From Rhodosorus marinus (taxonomy: Eukaryota > Rhodophyta > Stylonematophyceae > Stylonematales > Stylonemataceae), in assembly GCA_029953675.1 (NCBI GenBank), contig JAMWBK010000009.1:1736001-1800000 (forward strand): 64,000 bases of DNA, read 5' to 3'. Made by a program: the position numbers and the translations under genes. Of the stretch, positions 10,079 to 21,375 are shown one piece after another. The notes under the pieces were generated by a model. That model was not told where the DNA came from. It was given only the letters and a program-made list of their open reading frames with translations, and searched no databases. The first letter of the stretch is position 1. Every line of letters begins with the position of its first letter.

Positions 10079-11683
10079 TCACGCCTTCGACGGAGGAAGT
10101 GTACGTCTAACATCATAAGGGGCAAAAGCGTCGCGGATGACCATACTCCTGTTGATATCAGAGACTTTTACGCATCCGCAGAGAGACATAGCTAGTTCAA
10201 ACTCTTTCTTCAGCATATCCAGAACATATGTTATTCCCTGCTCTCCGGCAACACTCAGGCCCCAGACAACGGGTCTGCCGATCTGTAGTTTCGGTATAAG
10301 AAGAAAAAGCTGAGAACAAATTCTTTGTAGAACTTGGGTAGAGGCCTCCTATATCATGGGAGAGCCGGCTTCCATACACGATGGTAGCCCCTGTAGTAGG
10401 GATAAACATGCTCACCAGACATGCCTTCGCTCCAAGAGCAAGGGCCTTCACAATATCTGTTCCTCGACGCACTCCAGAGTCAACAAAAACGGGAACCTTT
10501 CCCTGGACAGCATTAACGACTTCCTCCAGGGCATCTATCGTAGAGATCACACCATCCAACTGACGAGCTCCGTGGTTGCTCACAATGATTCCGGCGCAGC
10601 CATTTTCCACAGCCAAGACAGCATCCTCAGCAGTCACGACTCCCTTTGCAAGAATCGGCATCTTGGTAATGCTCTTCAGCCACTGGATATCCTTCCAAGA
10701 CAACGACCTGAGATTCGAGGTGGAAACGAGAAACGAGCAGTCAGCAAGATGAAACAGGGGGCAACCACGGAGGGGTGTTTCCAGCTAAAGGATGAAGGAT
10801 TAAAAAGAATACATTCAAGAATGCCTGAAGATTGCTCGTCTACAGTATGGAGGAGCGAGAGCCTTACCGATCAATCAACGATGCAACGTAAGCGGCCAGT
10901 CCGGAGCCCCCATCGTTCTCCATGTTGGCTTGCTTCAGCATGGCAAAGTTGCCCATAGTCAAGTGAGGAGGAAGGTTGAATTGATTCTTGATATCAGCTT
11001 CCCTCCTCCCAAGGCGCGGTGTGTCAACAGTTAAAGCGATGGCTTTGTAGCCGGCGGCCTCCGCTCTCATTACGAGCTGTTTGGTCACCTGACATAGTCC
11101 AGTCACGAATCCAAGAGACGTTCAGCCAATACTAGGACGTTCCTGCGGACTCCGTCAAGAAAAGATCACCGCACTGAAGCCAACATGCACCGTGGCAGAA
11201 AAAGCTTTGGAGAATTATTCTTACCTCGCGGTCCTTGTATACGTACAGCTGGAACCACTTCGGGGATCCAGGAGCCTCTGCCTCAACATCCTCGAGAGCT
11301 GTCGTGCTCCACGAGCTCAAACCCATGACGGTACCAGCCTTGGCAACTGCTCGAGCGGTAGCGAGCTCGCCTTCCGGATGAGCCATTCTCTGCATTGCAG
11401 TGGGGGCAACAACTAGCGGGAACGAAATTTTGACACCTAGAACTTCGGTCATCATGTCTGCATTCGAAACATCAATAAGCACACGCGGGCGGAATCGAAG
11501 TCTCCTAAAACCTTCTTCATTATCCTGCAGGGTCTGCTGATCGTCAGCACCGGAGGAGAAGTATCCATACACCATTGGAGTCAGCTTCGCTTTGGCAAGA
11601 GCATGAAACTCCGCGACGTTCACTGGTGCATGAGGTCCAGTCAAAACTGGAGGCAGCTCTGGTTCGGAAACTGGGCGACCCAT
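10079..11683 (-). CDS. FMN-dependent (S)-2-hydroxy-acid oxidase (glycolate/lactate oxidase family)
   Basis: Oxidises glycolate or L-lactate to the 2-oxo acid with release of H2O2. Four exons: 11683-11225, 11088-10868, 10707-10416 and 10282-10079, totalling 391 codons plus stop, with consensus GT-AG junctions and consistent phases. Residues aligning with spinach glycolate oxidase are present: Y41 (Y24), Y147 in [10 protein letters not shown] (Y129), the TVDTPRLG block with the D157 equivalent, K248 (K230), H272 and R275 in SNHGARQLD (H254, R257), plus GRPVVWGL near the FMN phosphate. The W of LSSWSTT is also glycolate-oxidase-like. The C-terminus is PPSKA, which resembles but does not equal a canonical peroxisomal PTS1 (SKL). 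Length is close to the family's ~360-370, with a short N-terminal addition. Substrate preference cannot be read from the sequence. Confidence 0.93.
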
Positions 11684-12761
11684 TCTTTGATTTACTCCCT
11701 ACAACCCTTCCGCACAGCTTCTGAATGAATACTTTCCTTTCGCGTCAGTCTCGCACTAACCACGTGATCCCGCACCCAAAAACACACTCTCCCCTTTATG
11801 GATCTTCCTCCGTATGAGCTCAACGTTATAACTCGTCTACTAAAACAATGCGGTTTGCAGCTCAGAAGTTCAGTTGAACGAGCGAGTTACTTTTTCAGGT
11901 TTCTTCGACTCCCCTCCCAAAAGGGACGGACTTGGTGATGACCCCGTTCCAAACTGTAACTCCTGGTAGGGTTCTTCATTTCTTAATTTTTTTCATATGT
12001 GAAAACAGAACAGGCCAATGGAGACTGTTCCCAGGGGTGGTGGGTAAGGGGGGAAGGACCGTCTGGCTTTTCCTTGAATAGTTTGAGGCGTACCACAAAA
12101 TCTCGAAGAAATCCAGGTCCATCTGAAAAATCGTCATTTCTGCATTGCATGGAACGCTGCGCAAAATCGTTTGGAGTAAATTTGTGCAACAGCTGCGACC
12201 AGAGAGTCATCTGTGGCTGAGAAATGGACAGACTGTCATTTCTGAAATATGCTGTTGAACGCCGAAACTTGAGTACTCACAAGAATGAGAATGCAAATCC
12301 TATCTATTTCGAGGGGCTTAACCCAACTATTCGATTTTCTTTTAACTTGCAATGATGAACTGGAGTGCAACGAACGTGCGCGGGGGATCGGGGGGCTATG
12401 GACGATCACGCGAGTGGCTCAAAGCATAAAGCGGCAGGCAGAAGCACCTCTGAAACCCGTGACGTCAACCACGCTGAACCGGGGATATATTTTACAACTT
12501 TCTAGTTCCCTAGAAAACTACCTGCATGGTAGACATTTCTGTCCTGCCGGGATGGTGTACAGTCGGCTTCCGCTGATGCTTGGCGTTCGGTGTTCGGGGT
12601 GCGATCGCTCTCAAATTATTGGCGTGTTCCATTTTGTGAAGAGCTGGGCGGGTCGTCCTGGAGGAACCTGAATCGGTGCGTGATAATTTAATCGCAGATC
12701 CTTAGCGGAAAAACCAGTTTTTGGCTTTCCCTGGTCAGGGCTGGTAGCCGAAGTTTGTGTC
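11684..12761. other. Intergenic spacer
   Basis: A plus-strand open frame at 12285-12671 has no recognisable domain. Nothing else identified. Confidence 0.4.
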
Positions 12762-13805
12762 CTAGCGCAGGAGCTGCAGCAAGCACAGAAAGAGTACTGT
12801 GTCAATTGCGAGCCGTTTCGCAATTCTTTGAGTTAGAGGTGGTTCATCAGGGACAGCTACCAAATCTTTGAATGTCAGCGTACTTCCGTTGTTTCCTGCG
12901 TCGCTGTCAATCGCTGCCAGTATACCGGGAACGTGGCCAGCACCCACAACGCCAACTACGGCTTTCCGGCCGTTTACAGCCTTGGACCGCTTCAAGGACC
13001 ATGTCAAATACATGTCCCGTTCCTCAACCAGCGGCTTGTAGAGCTGCGGGTATTCCCTTGACATGAGCAGCAAGGTAGAGTCAACGTTTTGCATCATGGT
13101 TGTGCTCTCAACTTGTGATCCAAGCTTTTGCCGATCGCGAATCTGGCGGACTAACACTATAGCGAACCAGAGCCTGTCTAGTAGGCTCAACGACGCGAGC
13201 GCCCGTTTCAGAGTTATTTCAATTGGTCGGTCTCCGAGCACAAGTTCGGCGCCCACCTTCTTTGCTGCTTTCTGGGATGCACGAAAATCGACGCCAGAAT
13301 CCTTCCTTCCCGCCCTGGCGAGAAGAAACTGAGCGAATAAGGATCCGCCACCACCCAGTCTCAAGCTCCTCCACAGCACTCCAAAAAAATCCTCCTTCCG
13401 TTCTCCCGACAAGCCCATCTCGCTCTCTTGTCCGTACAACATCCCAGATCGAGAGCGACAGAGTTCCACCACAACCGTTTCTGGTTTGATTGCATTCACT
13501 ACACGGGTTACATCTTGAGCCGACTTGGCCGAATGATGGCAGGTTCCTACAATGAAGATGTCCGAAGGTTCAACGTATCCATCTACTCTCCTCTCGACGT
13601 AATCCGCCCTGCGTTTCCTATGCACGAGCACCCCGCTCTCAAGAAGATCGCTGAGACTCCTCCAATCCGCCGAACATTTCAATGGCCGCAGTCGTTCACG
13701 ACGGTTTTTATCCCATGCCTTTGTGAGGCCAACGAAACTACTTGAATTCGAAACCATAGGAAACGAGTTCACATTCCCCTTGCCCTCTTCTCCGCACGTT
13801 TCCAT
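12762..13805 (-). CDS. TraB/PrgY (TRABD-type) family protein
   Basis: Single-exon ORF, 347 residues, ATG at 13805. It shows the TraB-family landmarks: an N-terminal GTCHHSAKSAQDV block (residues ~88-100), a conserved VVVELCRSR with the family Glu and Arg, a GDRPIEITLKRAL block, and GAGHVPGI near the end. The two G-x-x-H motifs and the Glu are the residues proposed to bind metal in the related Tiki proteases. The last ~20 residues (TVLFLCLLQLLR) are hydrophobic and could be a tail anchor. Eukaryotic relatives are reported on the mitochondrial outer membrane, and plant ones at ER-mitochondria contacts. Exact function is unknown. Confidence 0.85.
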   Translation of the reverse strand: METCGEEGKGNVNSFPMVSNSSSFVGLTKAWDKNRRERLRPLKCSADWRSLSDLLESGVLVHRKRRADYVERRVDGYVEPSDIFIVGTCHHSAKSAQDVTRVVNAIKPETVVVELCRSRSGMLYGQESEMGLSGERKEDFFGVLWRSLRLGGGGSLFAQFLLARAGRKDSGVDFRASQKAAKKVGAELVLGDRPIEITLKRALASLSLLDRLWFAIVLVRQIRDRQKLGSQVESTTMMQNVDSTLLLMSREYPQLYKPLVEERDMYLTWSLKRSKAVNGRKAVVGVVGAGHVPGILAAIDSDAGNNGSTLTFKDLVAVPDEPPLTQRIAKRLAIDTVLFLCLLQLLR

Positions 13806-14347
13806 GCCGTAAATCCTCCCGACGTTGCTCGCAAACGCTGCATGCTCAAACTATGCCATCACCTCAAAAGCTTACCCTCAGACTTGGAAATGCAAACTAG
13901 TTCCCTTCACTTATGGTAATAACCCTGGCCTCGGGGGTTTTCCGAAGAGATATCCTTTGTCAGGAGGAATGTCGTACAGAACAGAGCCGTTCCCCTCTTC
14001 AACTTCCTGCGTTTGCATTCGGCCGCCTTGTCACATGCCGAGCGGCCGAACGTAAGACAGCTAATAGATTAGTCAACCGTCGATGGTCCTTCCCCATCGG
14101 TCGCATTGCGTTGGTGAAGAGTTAGAACTGCACCAGGATTGCGTTTCCTCAGGTTGAGGAGGATGCTTTATCCGAGGACTGTCCATTATTCCTGACAATG
14201 AATTGATTTGGTCAAAAACTGCAAGTGCAAGCTGATTTTCCGGAAGGACGAGTTGCACTCGCAGTTACTAGACATTCTGATGTGGACGGAGCCTGCGAAG
14301 TACATTTTCGTTTTAGTTTCCGTTATTTGGTCTGGACTCTGTGCACT
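13806..14347. other. Intergenic spacer between TraB and L-galactose dehydrogenase genes
   Basis: No gene or RNA recognised. It would hold the TraB-gene promoter and the 3' end of the next minus-strand gene. Confidence 0.4.
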
Positions 14348-15525
14348 TTATTGCACACCGCTTTGCCACGTCATGTTATGCACTGGTTCGAAGATCTTGA
14401 GCACATCGTTCAACAAGCCTTCATCGATTGTTTCCGTTGCAGCGCTCAGGCATGATGTCAGAGTTTTAACGCTCTCGATACCAACTAGGGTGCTGCACAT
14501 ATCTCGGTCGTCCAGTGCATACTGCAAAGCTAGCCTAGGCAACTCCGCATTTCGCTCTGCACAAAGCGCTGCTGCTCTCCTCGCTGCTGACTTGAGTTCC
14601 TCGGGTGCTGGATGCCACGGAGGCCCTCCGGAGGGAGTCAGAAGACCCATGCTTAGGGCCGAAGCGTTTACAATTCCCACGCCCTTTCTCTGAAAATACG
14701 GCACGAAATCGCGCAGGGATGTATCGTTCAAGCAATTATGACAGTACGACAGTATCAAGTCGAGCTCAACTTGGGAACGATCTAGTACGTTTGGATAAAC
14801 CGATAGTGGAAGGCCTGTTATGCCAATCGCCCGTATCTTCCCACTTTCCTTCAACTTTTTCAAGGCAGGGAGAGTTTCTGAAACGATCTTTCGTGCGGGA
14901 ATGCCGAGGGTATGACCAAGGTCCAAGACGCCGCGATCGAGGGAAAGCGAAAAACAAACGGGCAGCTCAGCTCGTGTTGGTGCAGAATGAACCAGACCGG
15001 ACCCACGCAGAGTGACTTCGATTTTAAGTACCTGGTCTAAGTTCCCGAACTCAATATCGTGGCATTGGACAATATCCAGGTAGTCTGTTTGCAACCTTTT
15101 CAGTGATTCCTCGACCGAGGCAGTCACCCTACCAGCTGAGAAGTCAAATTCGGTCTCGCCGTATCGTCCCACTTTCGTGGCGACGATTATCTCGTTTCGC
15201 GGTAGGTCTGCTATCGCGCGCCCCAGAACTTCCTCAGATTTTGTGAGTCCATAGAAAGGAGATGTGTCGAACAGGTTTATGCCAGACTTGAACGCCTCGT
15301 GCACTGCGCGAATGCCGTCGGACTCCTACATCAGGGCACAGAGACTGTCAGGAGGAGCGCTCCGATATTTGTGTCTTTTTTCACGTCTGATGTTATAGTT
15401 GCGTGCTTTTTCCTCACGTCAATACTTCCGAAAACACCTCCCAACGGGGAACCCCCGAAACCTATCGGGCTAACCTCCATCCCGGTGCGCCCAAGAGGAC
15501 GACGTTCTCGAGGATGCACGACCAT
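14348..15525 (-). CDS. L-galactose dehydrogenase-like aldo-keto reductase
   Basis: Oxidises L-galactose to L-galactono-1,4-lactone with NAD+ in the plant ascorbate pathway. Exons 15525-15418, 15325-15032 and 14887-14348 give 313 codons, against 319 for Arabidopsis GalDH. Exon 1 carries LGRTGMEVSPIGFGGSPLGG. The catalytic-region block NLFDTSPFYGLTKSEEVLG holds the AKR Asp/Tyr, and YLDIVQCHDIEFG followed by KESGKIRAIGITGLPL is characteristic of GalDH rather than of general AKRs. The second intron (15031-14888, 144 nt) is a multiple of three without an in-frame stop, so a naive reading inserts 48 extra residues between LDQ and IVSETLPAL; removing it restores the family alignment. The start ATG at 15525 is the first in frame. 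Confidence 0.88.
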
Positions 15526-16072
15526 TGCAGATTCACCTCTGGCACCAAACCGAACGGAATCATGCAAAGTATACAGGAGACGTCTAAGTCCGCAAAGAGG
15601 CGATCCTCCTCCAATTTCACCAACCAGTCCCCGAGACTGGCGCTAGCGAGGTGAAACCCAAGCTTCCTAAAGTCCGTCCAGGTCACCATATACCCAATGC
15701 TCATTGAGAATCACTGTGATCTGGACGAGCAGATTGGTGGGCTTCTCGTCTACCAATAGCTCCGTATCTAGGTTTGCACGGGTTGGACGGAAGCCGATGG
15801 AGGCCATAACGTTTTTTACATCCGCTTCAGGTCTCCAGGGACCTTGTCGTGGACCTGACTATCCAGTCCGGTTAGGATAAAGCGGGGAGCGAGGGTGTGT
15901 ATTGATATGCTTTTAATAAACGATTCTATGAATTTGTGCAATAAACTATATTTTCGAGAGGAGCTTATTCAAATCGGGAGAAAAAATACTATCCAAGGAG
16001 GGATTGCTAGGTTTCTACCAGACACGTCGCTAGTATGAGATCCCAGCTTCTCTCCATGGCGATCGACCTCTC
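15526..16072. other. Intergenic spacer upstream of the L-galactose dehydrogenase gene
   Basis: No gene recognised. Confidence 0.4.
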
Positions 16073-16387
16073 CTAATCCTCTCTGGACTTTGAGGTAGAT
16101 TCCAGGTTGAAGGAAACTTTTTTTCTGCTCCCTGAAAAGCTGGAAGCGTTCTCAGTCGAATTGTCAGACCCGCGCGACCGTTGCGTGCTTCTGTATTGGG
16201 ATTCCGTTTCATATTCCATTGAGGTGAGTATGCGAGAGCGCTTCTTCCTCACCTGTTTGGCTCTGGACTTCAGCCCCTTCTCTAATTCTAAACCTGATTT
16301 TCGCCGTAGGTACAATCTCACAAACTCTGACACATCCTCTTCTTCATCAGAAGACAATTCTTCAGAGCAATACAGACCGCTCGCCAT
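16073..16387 (-). CDS. Small acidic/basic orphan protein with a KKVSF motif
   Basis: Intact 104-codon ORF from a true ATG (16387) to TAG (16073). I do not recognise a family. An acidic run near the N-terminus (ELSSDEEEDVSEFVRLYL) is followed by a Lys/Arg-rich stretch and a Ser/Arg-rich tail. The C-terminal KKVSFNLES fits the RVxF-type docking motif used by protein phosphatase 1 partners, and its charged, low-complexity setting is typical of small PP1 regulators. It lies alone between two spacers. The composition suggests a real protein, but no domain confirms this. Confidence 0.5.
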   Translation of the reverse strand: MASGLYCSEELSSDEEEDVSEFVRLYLRRKSGLELEKGLKSRAKQVRKKRSRILTSMEYETESQYRSTQRSRGSDNSTENASSFSGSRKKVSFNLESTSKSRED

Positions 16388-18272
16388 TTTTTATATCCCG
16401 TGCCCTCCCTAAATGTTACTGAACCAGTAAGGCAGCTGCCTCCTCATAGAAATCCAACCACAATGGGAATTCTTATTAGTCCAGAACGTGCCCGCGCTCG
16501 GAGACCACAAAAGTCTCCCTTCACAAGCTTTCTTTCCCAGTGAAAACCAGAGTTATTCACACTCGGGGGCGAGAAGGAGCTACCTTTCAGTCCTGCACTT
16601 GGATTATCTCCCAACCGTTCCGTCGTCGTCGTAGCAGAGTCCGTATTTCCTCTCTCCCTGTAGCTAGGAGCGCTCTGACAGTGTGTCAAAGACCTTCACG
16701 ATCAGAATGCCAACTAATGACTTCCATTTCAGCGATCCCTCGTTCAGCCCCTTTGGAAAACTTACTAGAGCACATGTACATTTGCCAGCTTCCATCCACA
16801 AAATAGATATTATATGAACGATAAAAATTCGACTATACTGAGCAAGGATTTCAATACCCAGGAGTGGGGGAAACCCTGCATCGTTTAGGTCTCATAAAGG
16901 GGGGGTACGGAAAGCCAGCATTTTCCCCATTGTCCAGGTTTTTGAAACAATTCTGCAGGGATTCTGAGCGAAGGGAGGGTTTTCGCGTAGGCGAGTTTCT
17001 GCTCAGAGTACAAGGCATGTACCGCATTCTTGGTCCAAAATACCATATCCTGTTTTGCTTGAAAAAACAACTCAGAGCCGGTAGACCCACTTACTATTAT
17101 TGCTCAGCGCTGACCAAAACCTTGATGCGAGATATCGGGATTTTCCGTATTTTCGAAAAACTAGCTGCTGGACATGAGAGCCTCTATTCTGTCCTTATGC
17201 TTACGCTATTTGGGATTTGCTATTCCAGCTGATGGAGGTGTCCTCCTATGTTTAAGGAAATATTTGATGAATTCAGGGATCAGTATAGGAAGAGAGTCCT
17301 TCAGTGATCCTATGAGTACGCCTCCCTACAGCTTATCATACGGCTTCGTCCATTATTTAGAGCCGCCCAACTCAATTATTGACGAGTGATGCAGGACGGT
17401 CAGAATTCAACAGTAAATATGAACACAATGAATGATTCAAGGGCAAAATCGAGTTCAGCAATATCTCGTGCCCTATTTCTCTAATTTATGATCTCTCCTC
17501 GACGGGAACAAATTGGACGAATGCTTGCCTCCGGCGATGTCCTCTGAAGAACTTCACGAACGTTGACGGAGCGCTTCATTCCCAAATTTCCTGCAAAGCA
17601 AAGGGGTCCCCGCCCCTTGGGATACAGAATGGGACTGCAGGAAGCAGCCTCGATAGGTGCCACCAAAGTCCCACGTCTAGTCAGCTCTCGTGTATCGAAT
17701 TATACTGCACGTAGGCACTAGGTGATGGCGAAAAGCTCTCTCGTTCAATGACAGACAGAAATCACCACATCATTGTTTTTGTCCTTCAGGAGGCATACCC
17801 GACTCTCGTCGCCTGAAAAAAGAAGAAAAAAAGGAAGAAAAGGGAAGATTCATTGATAGTTTTATCTGTGGTCAAGTTTTTGAATTTTAAAAAAGCAGCG
17901 GGTTCGGGACTATTTAACGGCTAGGCACCGGATTGCAGGATTCCAACACGAGCGTATTTGCTAACTCAGGGGTTGATGAGCGAAGCTCAAATCTCCTTGA
18001 GTAGATGTCTCTCGTTGCGTTCCGGTATTCGATGTAGATGTTCTCTGATAATAGAGCACGGGATTAGTTGAGGGTCGATGCATTCGTTTTGTATGCACCT
18101 GTCCGGCTAAGAGAGAGATTCAAGTAGTCTTGAGGAAGTTCATTGGAGGAGGTCTTCGGGAGGTCGTAGCAGATTGAAGTCGATCCTGAGTGAGCGGTAC
18201 TTTTCAATATGCAGTAGTGAAACTTCTGCTATTTGGTTGTCGCCTCTGCTACGTATTGAGTGTCAGCCCGCG
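16388..18272. other. Long intergenic spacer
   Basis: An open frame at 16864-17232 (plus, 122 codons) and its reverse-strand shadow have no recognisable domain. A purine-rich tract lies at about 17815-17855. Nothing else supported. Confidence 0.4.
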
Positions 18273-21056
18273 ATGCCGACTTCGGTGCTAGTATCATGTG
18301 GGGCCAAGGGCATTCAGTCCTGGAAACTGAACTCCAGTGGAGTTCGATCATCAACCACGCTAAGGTTCAAGTCGGAATCTCCATGTTGTGGGTTTGGAAA
18401 TCAAGGTGCACTTTTAGGGGTCGGAACTGGTAATGGGCGCATCGAAATACGCGATGGCATGAGGGGGGGTTTGGTGGCAAGCTTGGCTTCTGGCTACTCT
18501 GCTGTTAAATCACTTACTTTTGGGGGTGAGCTGGCTAGTATGATGTGCTCTGGACATGAAGACGGAAAGCTAAGGGTCTGGAATGTACACAGCAGGGAAG
18601 TCGTGAAAGAGTTCGATGGAAACGGACCAGTCAAGTGCTGTAGTATGAGAAAGGGAGATGAATATGTGGCTTACGGGAGCGGTTCAAGTGTAACGGTGGC
18701 GTCCCTGAAATCCAACAGGAAAGTTTTAGAGCTGGAAATGGCCGCAAATCCTTCTAATGTCTCTGACCTCCGCTGGTCTCCTTTTCGGAAGAGCGTTGTT
18801 GCCGCTGGCAGTGACAGCGGCGCGCTTAAAGTTTGGGACGTTACTAGGCCTGAAATACCGTCAATGGCAATAGGTGATGCCCATTCTGCGCCGGTTAGTA
18901 ACGTTCGATTTTCGCCAGTGAATCATCTCCTGTTCAGTACGGCCTCGCTCGACAAGAGGATCCGGTACTATGATATACGAGTGAAAAAGTGTATCAAAGT
19001 TCTACGTGTTGAAGCTCCTGTCACGGCCTTTGACTTTCACGGAAGTGGTTATCGAGTAGCAGCCGCAGTATCTACAGGCCAGGTACTAATGTACGACTTA
19101 CGGGCAGGAGGTCATACTGCTATTCATACCTTAGAGGCTAACGACAAGGGTATCAGTAGCGTGGTATTTCGTCCCACGCTCAGTAGTGGACTCGATCAAT
19201 CTACCGTTCTCTCGAGGATATCGTCGCATCAAGCGGACGCGTCTGTGAACGCAATTGGGACCCCTACCTCAGCAGGAAAGGAAACTGCTGAGTCCATGTT
19301 CATTTTTTCACCGACGAACGCGTCGAGAGTAAGCATATCACCGTCCAAGATTTCCGAACGAGAATCGAGGAATGAAAGCAGAGGCTACAGCAATATTGAC
19401 AAAATCTGTTCTGAGGGTATTTTCTCCCGTGATTTTCTTCCGCTTTTGACCAGCCCGTTGCCGAGATGACAGTACAAGTTGCTGAAGAAGAATCAGTAAT
19501 CATCCCACGAGTTGGAGCGGATCAGCTGAAAAAGGTACAGCCCTTTCCGGTGCTTTCTGAGGCTTCCTTCTCGGTTCTCAACGGAAAGGGCCATCTCCCA
19601 CGCGAAGATGTCCGCTCTGCGAAGGAGAACAAAGAAAACCTCCCTACAGAAAGTATGCTATCTACGCTGCTCGCCCTCACTGGCCGAAGAAAATTGGTTT
19701 CCAGACTTTCTTCCAGCCTTTTGGGTTTTACCCTCTTCTATTTCCGCTGACCACCGTCTTCCTTTCTTCGCTTTGGTAGTTCCCAGTGTTGTGGAACCCG
19801 CTAGCGGAAGGGGGTTCGATGACGATTCCGTAATAATTCCGAGGGTGACATTAGAACCTTCTAGACAGCAGCCGAGCACTACGAGTGACCGTGCAGAAGT
19901 ATCTACAGCTTTGCACCTTTCATCAAACGGAAGAGGAGAAGATCAGAAGCCTACAAAGCAAATCGAGAGCGGATCAAACTCTTTACTGTCTCCCCCGAGC
20001 AAAGTCCAAGTTCAAAACTCGGTTCTGGGTGACGTTTCCTCACCTGCCCTTGTTCAACCTGCAAAGAGCAAGATGAGACAAAAAGCATCTGATGAAGGCG
20101 GTGACGAGCACGGCGATCGCAACTTGGTCGGCGGCGAAATGCCTAGTCTTCAAAGATCAACTGGTGTTGAGGGTGTACGCGTTCGAGAGTCGATCTCCAC
20201 TGGTAGAGACATTAAGCTGTCACGGCACCCCACCGACACGCCAACCACAGAAGAGTCGCAGAGCCCTTGCATTCCTGTCGAGTCAAAAAGTCCTAGTCCC
20301 CCGTTGACTGCTGATCTTAGCTCTGGGAAGGGCGAAGACACTTCGGCTCTCCAAGGTCAAGAGAGGACCGTAGAGGCTGAGTCTGTGAATGGAGTACAGT
20401 TGGCTGAGAAGAAGGTGGGCGGTGATACCAGCCTCGGCATTACTGTGGTGAGAAAGCTCGACGTCGGAACCGTCGAGGTTGGTGCACATAGACCAAGGAC
20501 AGGGACGGGCCAAGAATTTCGTTGCAACCGTCCTAGTACAGCGATCTCGGCAAAAGAAAAAGACCAGGCAGCTGAAGGAACGGTAATAAGGAACGCCAAC
20601 AGATCGCTGGCCGCCGCTGGTCAAGAAGCTCTTGACGTGCCCAGGCAGATTACGCACAACGGTGAAACCGGGAAGATGAATGTGACGCAACGCAGAAGGA
20701 AGAATGGATTGAAACCAGAACAACCTAAGCCTGAGGAAAGATCAGAGGGTCTTCTAGGTCAACATGTGGACAGAGCACCATCTAAGGAGCTGCGCGCCAA
20801 GGGTGATGCCGCCGCTGAAAACTTGAAAGAAGGAATCCTGACCAAATGCGTGGAGGACGCAATGTACGTAGTCACCGCAGATCTTCGGAGCGACTTAAGA
20901 AACCTTCATATGGAGTTGCTAAGGGGTTTTCATGAGAACCAAGTAGAGACTAGAAGGCTCATATATGAACAGAACGCTGTGAATAAGGAGATGAGCCGCG
21001 AAGTGGAGGAACTTCGTTGTGAGAATAGAATTCTCCGTGCGCGGATACATAACTAG
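18273..21056 (+). CDS. NEDD1/GCP-WD-like WD40 protein (gamma-tubulin recruitment)
   Basis: Recruits the gamma-tubulin ring complex to microtubule-organising sites. Exons 18273-19328, 19454-19652 and 19780-21056 (introns 125 and 127 nt) join in consistent phases to give 843 residues. Residues 1 to ~310 form a WD40 propeller, with repeats ending GKLRVWNV, GALKVWDV and KRIRYYDI. A long Ser/Glu-rich, probably disordered middle follows, then a C-terminal coiled coil (DLRNLHMELLRGF ... EVEELRCENRILRARI). That WD40-plus-coiled-coil layout, including the LH-x-ELL-x-F element, is the NEDD1 pattern. The motif SVIIPRV occurs twice, once in exon 2 and once in exon 3. The first in-frame ATG is 18273; an additional 5' exon is possible because the frame stays open upstream without ATG. 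Confidence 0.82.
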
Positions 21057-21375
21057 GTCTCGGAATCAGTTGGAGCGAATCGGTAATTTAAGTTGGCTCT
21101 GTGATTTCCGCATAGAACCTTTGTTCTCCGCTACCATCAACTAACATTAAATAAAAGTATGAGCCGATAAAGGCTTGCTCTGATCAAGAAGAAAAGCTGC
21201 CTAGTTGAAGGCAACATTATCCAGAGGAAGAGGACAGGAGACGAATACCACCATCCAGCAAATGGCATTGTTCTCGTGCAGCCCTCAGGAAAGTGGCTTT
21301 CACAGCCGTTTCTAGGGTACGAGGAAGGTAGTAGCGGCCACTCTGACCAAGTGGATCGGGAGGGTCAGCCACATC

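Noticed and set aside
16864-17232. 122-codon plus-strand ORF
   Set aside because: Looks protein-like in places but matches no family and has no supporting exons; left as spacer.
20283-20723. 146-codon minus-strand ORF inside NEDD1 exon 3
   Set aside because: Antisense shadow of a long open exon; no recognisable domain.
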